NCBI GenBank assembly: GCA_018266075.1
Contig: JAFEBB010000039.1
Coordinates: forward strand, 1-64,000
Length of the DNA: 64,000 nucleotides
Source: Deltaproteobacteria bacterium
Lineage (GTDB): Bacteria > Myxococcota > Myxococcia > Myxococcales > SZAS-1
Direction: 5' to 3'
Part shown: positions 19,558 to 27,511 of the stretch, piece by piece
Position numbering within the stretch: the first letter of the stretch is position 1
Layout of the letters: the number at the start of each line of letters is the position of its first letter
The notes under the pieces: model-generated
Databases searched by the model: none
What the model was told of the DNA's origin: nothing
The model's input: the letters and a program-made list of their open reading frames with translations, nothing else
Position numbers and translations under genes: made by a program

Positions 19558-20886
19558 GTGCGCGACCGCGTCTTCGAGCTGCTGCAGCGCCACGGCTGGA
19601 ACGCAACCTCGTTCCAGGTGCTCGAGCCCGGCTTCTCCTACTTCTTCGACGGCGACGCGTGCGTGGCCTACGTCGAGACGCGCGACGCCTGGGTGGCCGC
19701 GGGCGCGCCCATCGCCGCCGAGGGCGACATCGCCCGGGCCACCACCCGCTTCTGCGAGGCCGCGCGCGCCGCAGGAAAGAGCGCCTGCTTCTTCGGCACC
19801 GAGTCGCGCTTCGCGTCGACGACCCAGCTGCCGCAGCTCTGCATCGGCGAGCAGCCAGTGTGGAATCCGCAGGGCTGGGATGCGGTGCTCAAGGGCTCGC
19901 GCTCGCTCCGGGAGCAGCTCCGGCGCGCGCGGGCAAAGGGCGTCGGCATCCGCGAGGTGAGCGCGGGTGAGCTCGCCGAGGGCACGCCGCTTCGCGCGCA
20001 GATCGACGCCCTGGTGGCGCGCTGGCTGGCCTCGCGACGGATGGCGCCGATGGGTTTCCTCGTCGGCGTGGAGCTCTTTGGCCATGCGCAGGCACGCCGC
20101 TACATCGTGGCCGAGAAGGACGGCGAGCTCCTGGCGCTGCTCGCGGCGGTGCCGGTGTTCGCGCGTCAGGGCTGGCTCATCGAGGACCTGCTCCGCGACC
20201 CGCGCGCGCCCAATGGCACGGCGGAGCTGCTGGTGGACGCGGCGATGCGCGCGTTCGCGACGGCCGGAAGCGGCTACGTCACGCTGGGGCTCGCGCCGCT
20301 CGCGGGCGAGGTGCACGGGCTCTTGCGAACGGCGCGCTCGTGGGGCGCGGTGCTCTACGACTTCGACGGGGTGCGCGCCTTCAAGGCCCGCTTGCGCCCC
20401 GACAGATGGGACTCCATCTACCTCGCCTACCCTTCGGGCTCGCCGGTGCGCGCGATGCTCGCCGTGCTGAGCGCCTTCGCGGGCGGCGGCCTGGTCCGCT
20501 TCGGACTTCAAACGGTGCTGCGCGGCCCGCCGGTCGTCGTGCGCTTGCTCGCGGCGCTGCTCATCCCCTGGACCATCGCGCTCGCGCTCGTCGAGCCCTC
20601 GCGCTGGTTTCCGGGACGCGAGGTCCAAGCCGGATGGATCGCCTTCGACGTGGTGCTCTGCGTGGCGCTCTTCTCGCTCAGCCGCACCTGGCGCACGTGG
20701 CTCGCCTGGGCATTGGCGGGCGCCATCACCCTCGACGCGACGCTCACCCTGCTCGAGGCCTTGAGCTTCAACGCGCCGCGCGTGCACTCCATGCCTGCGG
20801 CGCTCGTGGTGGTCACCGCGGTCCTCGCGCCCTTGGCCGCGAGCGCGGTGCTCTGGGGCGCGCTCAGCGCCCGGCTGCGCGCGTGA
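19558..20886 (+). CDS. DUF2156 (lysyltransferase-like) protein with C-terminal membrane domain
   Basis: A 442-residue protein. Residues 1 to about 300 resemble the phosphatidylglycerol lysyltransferase C-terminal domain (DUF2156, double GNAT fold): FSYFFDGDACVAYVETRDAW, RSLREQLRRARAKGV, ARWLASRRMAPMGFL, GWLIEDLLRDPRAPNGTAEL and YVTLGLAPLAG. Residues about 310-440 contain four hydrophobic helices. In MprF the membrane part precedes this domain; here it follows. It may transfer an aminoacyl or acyl group to a membrane lipid. GTG start. Its last 23 nt overlap the convergent acetyltransferase gene. Confidence 0.75.
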   Translation: MRDRVFELLQRHGWNATSFQVLEPGFSYFFDGDACVAYVETRDAWVAAGAPIAAEGDIARATTRFCEAARAAGKSACFFGTESRFASTTQLPQLCIGEQPVWNPQGWDAVLKGSRSLREQLRRARAKGVGIREVSAGELAEGTPLRAQIDALVARWLASRRMAPMGFLVGVELFGHAQARRYIVAEKDGELLALLAAVPVFARQGWLIEDLLRDPRAPNGTAELLVDAAMRAFATAGSGYVTLGLAPLAGEVHGLLRTARSWGAVLYDFDGVRAFKARLRPDRWDSIYLAYPSGSPVRAMLAVLSAFAGGGLVRFGLQTVLRGPPVVVRLLAALLIPWTIALALVEPSRWFPGREVQAGWIAFDVVLCVALFSLSRTWRTWLAWALAGAITLDATLTLLEALSFNAPRVHSMPAALVVVTAVLAPLAASAVLWGALSARLRA

Positions 20887-21409
20887 CCCACTCGCGGTCG
20901 AGGATGCCGAGGATCATCGAGTCAACCCACTCGCCCTTGAGGAACGCGTTCTCGCGCAGGTGCGCCTCGCGCTTCATGCCGAGCTTCTCGGCGACGCGAA
21001 TGGAGGTCACGTTTCGCGGGTCGACGTCGACGTAGATGCGGTGCAATCCCTGCAACTCGAACCCGAAGTCGACGAGCGCCGCTGCGGCCTCCGTGGCGAA
21101 GCCTTGATTCTGGTGCGCCGGATCGATGACCCACCAGAGCATGCCCTGCTTGTTGAGCGCGTCGCGGACGTCGAGGCCAGCGCGACCGATGAACGCGCCG
21201 TCGCGCGTGACCGCGAGATCGAACACGCGCCTCGGCTCGGCGCGCGCCGACTCCAGGCTGCGGACGATGTAGTCGCGGCTTTCGTCGAGGGTGCAGACGT
21301 CGTTGCTCTGGTAGCGCGTGACCTCCGGATCGCGCTCGTAGCGGTTCGCGGCCTCGGCGTCGGCGATGTCGAGCTCGCGAAGCAACAGGCGTCGGGTGCG
21401 CAGCTCCAT
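20864..21409 (-). CDS. GNAT family N-acetyltransferase (RimJ/RimL-like)
   Basis: A 181-residue acetyl-CoA-dependent N-acetyltransferase. The opening TRRLLLRELDIADAEAANRY, the acetyl-CoA loop in NQGFATEAAAALVDFGF and the closing block RVAEKLGMKREAHLRENAF are typical of the RimJ/RimL subgroup, which modifies ribosomal proteins or small molecules. The ATG directly follows the stop of the barrel gene (0 nt), so it is probably the last gene of that minus-strand run. Substrate unknown. Confidence 0.88.
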   Translation of the reverse strand: MELRTRRLLLRELDIADAEAANRYERDPEVTRYQSNDVCTLDESRDYIVRSLESARAEPRRVFDLAVTRDGAFIGRAGLDVRDALNKQGMLWWVIDPAHQNQGFATEAAAALVDFGFELQGLHRIYVDVDPRNVTSIRVAEKLGMKREAHLRENAFLKGEWVDSMILGILDREWVTRAAGR

Positions 21410-22426
21410 TCACTTCTCCGCCGACGCGCCAAACGTCCCACTCAAGCCCACGTCGAGGATTGCAGGGTAGCCCGCCTGCTCGCCTTGCACGTGCGAAACC
21501 ACCGGCACCTTCGCGCCCATCACCAGCGCGAAGCGGCGCGAGAAGCTCCAGGTCGCGTTGAGATCGAGGATCAGATCCGTGCGACCGACGTTGCCCTCAT
21601 CTTCGATGACGCCGCTCCAGCGCTCGGGCGTCTCGCGGTAGATGTCGAGGCCGCCCTGAAAGCTCCAGCTCGCGAGCCCGAGCATCGACGTCGCGTTCGC
21701 GCCGGCGAGCAGCTTGTGCCCGCTCCGGTAGCTGTACGGGTTCGTCGCGAACGTGAAGCGGTCGAGCGTCCACACGCCGATGCCGAAGCCGTCGAAGGCG
21801 CGCGACAGAGAGAGCCCCGCGACGGGATCGAACGTCCCCGTGCCGAACTGGATGTGCTCGTGCGGCAGACCTACGCGACCGAGCTCGAAGGGATTGGGCA
21901 CCGTCGAGCCGATGGGCAGCGTGACGCCGGCCTTGGCGCTCAACGTCCAGCGCTCGAGCGCGGTGCCTGCGTGGAGCATGAGCCATGGATCCGCGGGACC
22001 GACGAGCGTCTCGTTGCGGTGGTGGAAGTCAGGCACCGGCGGCGTGTACGGGTTGCCCGCGAGATCGAGGTAGCGAATGCGATCCGTCACCTGTCGCAGC
22101 GTGGCCACGAGCTCGAACGCGAGGTGCGGCGCGAGGCCGAGCTCGCCGTCGAGCGCGAGGTCCGTCGAGACCAGGTGCTGGTCGTGCTGATACGGCGCTT
22201 GCGGCTGCGTGTCGCAGATGGGCCCGAGGTCGGGACACGCCTCGACGTGCTGCACGTGCATCATCGTGCCCGCAAGCGTGAGCGTACCGGTGAACACCAG
22301 CGGCGCAGGAACTCCACTCGACGACCCGCCGACCGGCAGGTTGGGGTTGCTTCACCCCGCTCAGGCGCGCGCGCCTGCGGGCCACGCGGCCACCAGCAGG
22401 CCCGCCGAGATCGCGAGCCACCTCAT
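21410..22426 (-). CDS. Outer-membrane beta-barrel-like protein, frame interrupted by two TGA codons after the signal peptide
   Basis: ATG 22426 overlaps the stop of the thioredoxin gene (ATGA) and opens a clean signal peptide, MRWLAISAGLLVAAWPAGAR. In the same frame come TGA at 22361-22363 and again at 22352-22354, after which it continues as SNPNLPVGG and into about 300 residues of alternating hydrophobic/aromatic strands (WTLSAKAGVTLPIGS, WSFSRRFALVMGAKVPVV) ending GTFGASAEK, typical of an outer-membrane barrel or porin-like transporter. An annotator could start at GTG 22297, but that product lacks an export signal. Either compensating frameshifts in the GC run, sequencing errors or a decayed gene. 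Confidence 0.65.
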
Positions 22427-23115
22427 CGCGACTCGCCCTGCTGAATCGCGGCATCGAGCGCGGCCTTGTCACCGCCGGTCACGCGCGCGACTTCCTTGCC
22501 GTGCCCGTCGAACACGATGAAGTACGGCAGCTCCTTCGCGCTCGCGAGGTAGTGCTTGGCCACCGGCGAGTCCCAGGTGACGACGTTGATGCGCCGGTAC
22601 GCGAGCTTCGAGTCCTTCCCGAGCAGCGCGTGGAGGTGCTCGTCCATCTCATGGCAAGGCCCGCACCAGTCGGCGTAGAAGTCGACGACGTTCGCCTTGG
22701 ACGCAGCGAGCGTGGCGCCGAGCTCGGGCACGTCCTCGCCGTGCACGGAGAGCTGCTTCACATCCCAACCTGGCTCAGGCGTGGTGAACGCGGCGTAGCT
22801 GCCGTGCCCCGCTCCCACGCTCGCGGTGATCGGCTTGCCATCGACGGGCTCGGCCTGCACCGCGTCGATCACCTTCTTCGGATCGAACTCCGGCGCGACC
22901 ATCAGATGCAGCTCGGCGCCGTCCATCACGAACTCGGCGCGCCGCACGCCGGGAACCGCGAGCGCCTTGGCCTCGAGCTCCTTGCCGCAGTCGGCGCAGA
23001 CGAGCCCTTGAATCGAGAGCGTGAGCGCCTGGCTGTCGGAGGGCACTGCGGACGTGGAGGCGGTGGCGCACCCGGTCAGCGCGAGCAGCCCCGCAATCAA
23101 GAAGTGCGAACGCAT
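22423..23115 (-). CDS. Lipoprotein fusing an HMA-like domain to thioredoxin
   Basis: A 230-residue predicted lipoprotein (MRSHFLIAGLLALTGC, Cys16). Residues about 30-100 look like a heavy-metal-associated/CxxC domain: LVCADCGKEL with Cys40 and Cys43, then VPGVRRAEFVMDG and FDPKKVIDAV. Residues about 125-230 are thioredoxin-like with FYADWCGPCHEMDEH (Cys151/Cys154) and the cis-Pro in ELPYFIVFD, close to the DsbD gamma domain. It would act in periplasmic thiol reduction, possibly linked to a bound metal. TACGGT lies 7 nt before the ATG. The barrel gene is translationally coupled downstream and an aquaporin lies upstream. Confidence 0.88.
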   Translation of the reverse strand: MRSHFLIAGLLALTGCATASTSAVPSDSQALTLSIQGLVCADCGKELEAKALAVPGVRRAEFVMDGAELHLMVAPEFDPKKVIDAVQAEPVDGKPITASVGAGHGSYAAFTTPEPGWDVKQLSVHGEDVPELGATLAASKANVVDFYADWCGPCHEMDEHLHALLGKDSKLAYRRINVVTWDSPVAKHYLASAKELPYFIVFDGHGKEVARVTGGDKAALDAAIQQGESR

Positions 23116-23159
23116 GCGCGCGACCGTACGCGCGCGCGCGAGTGATGGCAACGGAGGGG

Positions 23160-24026
23160 CTACGTGGGTTCTGGCCGATTCGGCCGGTGGAAGCGCTGGT
23201 GGAAATGTTCCTCCAGCGTTCCTTGCGCTGCCTCGGTCCCTGCGGCGGTGCCCCGACCCTTGAGGATCTGCTCGAAGCCCACGGCAATCACCGCGCCGAT
23301 GACGGGCCCGAGCAGGTAGATCCAGGTGGTGCTCAGGTTCATGCGGATGAGATCCGGCGCGAGCGAGCGGAACGGATTCATCGACGCGCCACTGATCGGC
23401 GCCGACCACATTCCCGCGAGCGCGATGTAGCCCCCGACCGCGATGGCGCCATTGGTGCCCACGTTCCGCGCGCCCGAGGAGGTGCCGAGGATGGTGGAGA
23501 CCAGGCCGGTGGTGAGAACGATCTCCATGGCCAGGGCGCGCATGCTGTCGATGCCTGCGCCGGGAACAGTGGCGCCAACGCTTCCCGCGAGCCCGAACAT
23601 GGTGCGCAAGAAGGCCGCTGCGAGGAGCCCGCCCACGAACTGCGCGAGGAGGTAGTTGGGCACGCGCTTCCACGGGAAGTTGCGACGCAGCGCGAACGCG
23701 AGGGTCACCGCAGGGTTCAGGTGCGCGCCGCTCACCGTGCCCATGAAGTAGATGATCGCCATGACCATCAGGCCGGGCGCGACCACGGCCATGCCCAGCG
23801 TCACCGAGCCCGGACTGAGGCTGTGCAACACGCCTCCCCCTGCGGCCACGAGCACGAGCAAGAACGTTCCCCACGCCTCGGAGAAGATCCGGCGCCACTC
23901 GAGCGTCGGATCGAGGAAGTTCGGCGGACCCACCGCGTGGATCATCCGCTCGAACGATTGCTTGTCGACATCGGATATCGGTTGCGCCACCTGCCCCTCC
24001 GCGCGCTTTGTCCAAGGAGTAGGCAT
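23160..24026 (-). CDS. Aquaporin / MIP family channel
   Basis: A 288-residue membrane channel of the major intrinsic protein family with six helices and two half-helix loops: SGAHLNPAVTLAF (first NPA) and SGASMNPFRSLAPDL (second loop with NPF replacing NPA). An N-terminal cytoplasmic extension of about 45 residues precedes the first helix. The NPF variant and the Gly-rich helix 3 region leave substrate open: water, glycerol or another small neutral solute. Start ATG 24026 is only 23 bp from the divergent methyltransferase start; TAGCAA lies 7 nt upstream. Confidence 0.88.
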   Translation of the reverse strand: MPTPWTKRAEGQVAQPISDVDKQSFERMIHAVGPPNFLDPTLEWRRIFSEAWGTFLLVLVAAGGGVLHSLSPGSVTLGMAVVAPGLMVMAIIYFMGTVSGAHLNPAVTLAFALRRNFPWKRVPNYLLAQFVGGLLAAAFLRTMFGLAGSVGATVPGAGIDSMRALAMEIVLTTGLVSTILGTSSGARNVGTNGAIAVGGYIALAGMWSAPISGASMNPFRSLAPDLIRMNLSTTWIYLLGPVIGAVIAVGFEQILKGRGTAAGTEAAQGTLEEHFHQRFHRPNRPEPT

Positions 24027-24037
24027 TCGCGCGTTGC

Positions 24038-24052
24038 TACGCTCGGCGCATG
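24038..24052 (+). promoter_or_regulatory. TANNNT-N6-ATG leaderless-type promoter
   Basis: TACGCT at 24038-24043, CGGCGC, then ATG 24050, with no Shine-Dalgarno sequence. The whole gap to the divergent aquaporin start is 23 bp, so both core promoters overlap. Confidence 0.5.
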
Positions 24053-24823
24053 GCCGACTGGAATGCCGAGGCGTACCACCGCGTGTCCGAGCCGCAGCTT
24101 CGCTGGGGCCTCGAGGTGCTCCCGCGGCTCCCGCTCCGCGGTGACGAGACGGTGCTCGACGCCGGCTGCGGCTCGGGTCGGCTCACGGCGAAGCTCGCGG
24201 AGCGGTTGCCGCGCGGGCACGTGCTGGCGCTCGATGTCTCGCCGTCGATGCTCGAGAGGGCGCGCCGAGAGCTCGCGTCGTTCGGCGAGCGCGTCACCGT
24301 GCAACAGGCCGATCTCGCGAAGCTCGAACTCGTCGACGCGGCCGACGCGGTGTTCAGCAACGCGACTTTCCACTGGGTGAACGATCACGACTCGCTCTTC
24401 GCAGGACTGTTCCGCGCGCTGCGTCCGGGCGGTCGGCTCGTGGCGCAGTGTGGCGGCGGCGAGAACCTGGTGCGGCTTCGCGGGCGTGCGCTGTCGGTGC
24501 TTCGGGCGAGGTGGCCGGAGGCGGCGTCGCGCTGGACCGAGCCGTGGTTCTACTCCGACGCGGAGCGCGCCCGCGCGCAGCTTCAACGCGCGGGCTTCAC
24601 GGACATCCGCACCGGGCTCGTCGACGCGCCGACGCCCTTCGCGACGCCGGCGGCGTATCGCGAGTTCTGTGGAATGGTCGTGCTCCGCCACCACCTCGAG
24701 CTCTTGCCCGATGGGGCCGCGCGCGACGACTTCCTGGACGCGATGACGCAGCTCGCGGGCGCCGATGGCCCGGCGCTGACGATTGACTACGTCCGGCTCA
24801 ACATCGACGCGCGCAAGCCCTGA
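24050..24823 (+). CDS. Class I SAM-dependent methyltransferase (trans-aconitate methyltransferase-like)
   Basis: A 257-residue cytoplasmic methyltransferase. Motif I VLDAGCGSGRLT binds S-adenosylmethionine; LALDVSPSMLERAR follows, then ADAVFSNATFHWVNDH and LRPGGRLVAQCGG. The opening DWNAEAYHRVSEPQLRWGLE and the overall order resemble trans-aconitate 2-methyltransferase (Tam), a small-molecule carboxyl methyltransferase; the substrate here cannot be fixed. It is transcribed divergently from the aquaporin gene. Confidence 0.88.
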   Translation: MADWNAEAYHRVSEPQLRWGLEVLPRLPLRGDETVLDAGCGSGRLTAKLAERLPRGHVLALDVSPSMLERARRELASFGERVTVQQADLAKLELVDAADAVFSNATFHWVNDHDSLFAGLFRALRPGGRLVAQCGGGENLVRLRGRALSVLRARWPEAASRWTEPWFYSDAERARAQLQRAGFTDIRTGLVDAPTPFATPAAYREFCGMVVLRHHLELLPDGAARDDFLDAMTQLAGADGPALTIDYVRLNIDARKP

Positions 24824-24854
24824 GTGGCTTGTCCTGCGGTGGTCTGGAGGCACG

Positions 24855-25412
24855 ATGCCGGATGCCGTGAACATCAAGGGCTCGGTGATCAAGGATCCAC
24901 GCGATTGGCTGCGCACGGCGTATGGCGCGGACGCGTACGCTTCGGCGCTGAATCGCCTGAAGCCTGAAGCCTGAAGAGCGCGACGTGGTCAACGGCCACA
25001 TCTTCGCGGCGGCTTGGTACTGGGTCGAGCTGTGGGACCGGTTCCTGTCCGGCATGCGCGAAGAGGCGTACAAGCGCACCGGTCAGAACAGCCAGGAGTT
25101 CAATCGGCGGTTCATGTCGGAGACGGGCTCGGCGATCCTCCGCGGTGTGTACCGCATCGTCCTCGGATTGGTGAGCCCCACCACCGCGAGGGCCGCTGCC
25201 AGATCGTGGAGAACGTGCCAGGCAAGGCGGTGCTGCGCTACGTCGACGGCTCGCCCGAGCTGCGCATCAACCTCAGCAATCACTTTCCGACGGGCATGGT
25301 CTTCGTGCTCGAGCTGCACGGCGCCAAGGACGTGAAGGCGAGCATCACGCGCGACGAGGTCGTCGAGGGCAAGCTGCTCTTCGAGATCACGCTCACCTAT
25401 CTCGAGAAGTGA
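24855..25412 (+). pseudogene. Frameshifted gene for a conserved-type hypothetical protein (DUF2378-like?)
   Basis: Three reading frames join into one coherent protein of about 185 residues. Frame one runs from ATG 24855 (GGAGG upstream) through DPRDWLRTAYGADAYASALN to a stop at 24972-24974 caused by a third copy of GCCTGAA. Frame two resumes as LKPEERDVVNGHIFAAAWYW and YRIVLGLVSPTT, until about 25185. Frame three continues as EGRCQIVENVPGKAVLRY through SNHFPTGMVFVLELHG to 25412. Removing one 7-bp copy and adding one base restores a single frame. The layout resembles the myxobacterial DUF2378/TIGR02265 proteins, but this is a weak match. Could be sequencing error. Confidence 0.65.
24955..24975 (+). 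repeat. Three tandem copies of a 7-bp unit, GCCTGAA
   Basis: Copies at 24955-24961, 24962-24968 and 24969-24975. Two copies would keep the surrounding gene in frame; the third introduces a TGA at 24972-24974. Unit length not divisible by three makes this a natural slippage on/off switch. Confidence 0.8.
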
Positions 25413-25419
25413 GCGCGAC

Positions 25420-27339
25420 TCACTCGCGCGAGCTGACCGCTGCGCTCGGCGCGTCGAACTGCACGAAGCCGGGTTGGCCGTCCGGACCATCGGGACCGTT
25501 CATGCCGGCTGCGCCCGAGCAGCCACCCGGTCCGCCGTTGCCGCCCGAGAGCGAGTAGGTGCTCCCGTCGTTCGCAGTGCAGGTCGCGCCATTGCCGCCG
25601 TTGCCGCCGCGACCACCCGCGCCTCCCGCACCGCCCTGCCCGCCTGCACCGCCTTCGCCGCCCTCGCTGCTCACCGTGTGCTGGATCATCCACGTCGTCT
25701 CGCCCTGGTGGTTCGCATCGGCGAGCACGGAGACGCGCACGGCGCCCCCGCTTCCGCCGGGTCCGCCCGGGCCGCCCGGCGCGCCGTCGGTGCCGTCTCC
25801 GCCGCGGCCGCCATCTCCGCCGGGCATGGAAGGACAAACCGCGTCATTGCCGTCCTGGCCTGCTGCGCCGTTGTCGCCGGACGCGCCGTCGTAACCGGGC
25901 TGGCCCACCGCGCCGCGGCTCACCACGTGGAAGTTGCCGGCCTGGCTCCACTCGACGACGGCCTGGAAGCGCTGAGGGCCATCCTGCACGGAGTAGATGA
26001 CGCGATCCGGATCGCGGCGATCGGCGGTGACCGAGAGGTTCGGGCCGTTCGCGCCGTAGCCGTCGCCGGTGAAGACGAGATCGCTCGGCGTCGCGTAATT
26101 CAGGCCCCAGCCGAGCGTGGCCAGGGGCTTGCCGCCCACGACGATGGGCATGTCGAGGTGGCGCTGCGGCTGCGCGAGCTGCACCGCGGTGTCCTCGGTG
26201 ATGGAGTCCACGAAGTGGAAGGCGCCGTCGCGATCGAGCGTTGCCAGCGGCGAGTCCACCTTCACGTCCTCGGGCCCCACGCACGGCGACGGATCCAGCT
26301 CGCCCGGATGGCCGCAGAGCGTGACCGGCCGCGAGACGCCATCGAGCGTGATCTGCAGCGCCTTTCGAAGCCGCAACACGGGCAGCACCGAGAGCGACGG
26401 CGCGTCGGAGGTGTACGCGAGCAGCCGCGCGGACTGGTTGTTCACGTCCTGCTGCACCTCCACACCGCGGATGGGCACGCGCGAGGCATCGAGCGATGCG
26501 CTCATGGGTGCGTGAGCGCGAAGCCCCACGCGGTTCACGCCGCCCTTCGCAAGCAGCTCCTCGAGCACGCCCGCATTTGCTTTGACTTCGGGATACGGCG
26601 ACGCGGCGATGTGCATGCGGATCACACGCCGCTTGGACTCGTCGCGGAGCTTGGCATCGGGCAGCCGCTTCGCACCGAGCCGCAGCGTGGCCTCGTCGCC
26701 AGACGCCTGGAGCGAGTCGAGCAGCGCGGCATCGACGAGCTTGCCGTTCACGAAGCCGTGCTCCATCTCCAGCTCGGCGAGCAGCGTCTTCGTGGTGCCC
26801 AGCGCGATCGGCCCGAGCTTGCCCGCGGCCATCGTCTTGCGGAGGTGATCTTCGAGCGCGAGCGCGTCGTCGTGCGACGCGTCCACGCCTTGCTTGCGGC
26901 TGGTGTACACGTGCGTCGCCGCCGCGAGCCGCGCCTGCGTGTTGTTATCGCTCTCGATCGCCTTGTCGTCGACGAGCGCGGGCACCAGCGCGAGCACGTC
27001 ATTCATCAAACCGGCCTGAACGTCGGCCGGCGTCGACGCGAGCAGGCTCTCCATGCACTTCTGCCAGACGCTCGGCGCGATCGCGCCCTTCTCGAACGCC
27101 TGGCGCAATGCCTTGCGCGCATCCTCGTCCATCGCGGCGACGTGCGGACCGGTGCTTCGCAGATCGCAAACGGACAGGTTCGCGTCGCGCTGGGTGAGGT
27201 ACGTGGCGAGCGCCGCGCCGTCGCCGTAGCTGCTCAGCTCGGCGGTCGTCATCGGCGTGGGAAAGAGCCGCGGCGTGCTGCAGCCGGCGAAGAAGACCAG
27301 CACCAACGAAGCCAGGAGCCTCGATCGAAGAGTTCGCAT
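25420..27339 (-). CDS. Large lipoprotein with collagen-like glycine-rich C-terminus
   Basis: A 639-residue predicted lipoprotein: MRTLRSRLLASLVLVFFAGC, lipobox F-A-G-C. Residues 25 to about 260 are helical and repeat-like; residues about 260-480 are beta-rich (ASRVPIRGVEVQQDV, LQITLDGVSRPV). The C-terminal 160 residues hold two collagen-like runs of Gly-Xaa-Yaa and GG dipeptides (GDGGRGGDGTDGAPGGPGG, GGEGGAGGQGGAGGAGG), the first near 25750-25870 and the second near 25580-25670 on the DNA, separated by a beta segment. Such Gly-rich tails occur in several myxobacterial surface proteins. Function unknown. Divergent from the Ser/Thr-rich lipoprotein at 27512. Confidence 0.8.
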   Translation of the reverse strand: MRTLRSRLLASLVLVFFAGCSTPRLFPTPMTTAELSSYGDGAALATYLTQRDANLSVCDLRSTGPHVAAMDEDARKALRQAFEKGAIAPSVWQKCMESLLASTPADVQAGLMNDVLALVPALVDDKAIESDNNTQARLAAATHVYTSRKQGVDASHDDALALEDHLRKTMAAGKLGPIALGTTKTLLAELEMEHGFVNGKLVDAALLDSLQASGDEATLRLGAKRLPDAKLRDESKRRVIRMHIAASPYPEVKANAGVLEELLAKGGVNRVGLRAHAPMSASLDASRVPIRGVEVQQDVNNQSARLLAYTSDAPSLSVLPVLRLRKALQITLDGVSRPVTLCGHPGELDPSPCVGPEDVKVDSPLATLDRDGAFHFVDSITEDTAVQLAQPQRHLDMPIVVGGKPLATLGWGLNYATPSDLVFTGDGYGANGPNLSVTADRRDPDRVIYSVQDGPQRFQAVVEWSQAGNFHVVSRGAVGQPGYDGASGDNGAAGQDGNDAVCPSMPGGDGGRGGDGTDGAPGGPGGPGGSGGAVRVSVLADANHQGETTWMIQHTVSSEGGEGGAGGQGGAGGAGGRGGNGGNGATCTANDGSTYSLSGGNGGPGGCSGAAGMNGPDGPDGQPGFVQFDAPSAAVSSRE

Positions 27340-27511
27340 GTTGGGTGCCTCGGGATGTTGCTTCAGACACCCGCGAGCCCGCCTCAGGTGAAGCGAAATT
27401 CGCGCGTGAGGCGGATCACGTCTTGCGCGCCTTCGAGCGAAACCACTTGTCCGACCGTGCGTATCCCGCTGCGCGCAGGCGACCCACGTCTGCCTTCACC
27501 AAGGAGAACGC

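Noticed and set aside
22352-22363. Selenocysteine at the two TGA codons of the barrel gene
   Set aside because: They fall right at the signal-peptide cleavage region, two within four codons, where Sec would make no sense; indels or decay are simpler.
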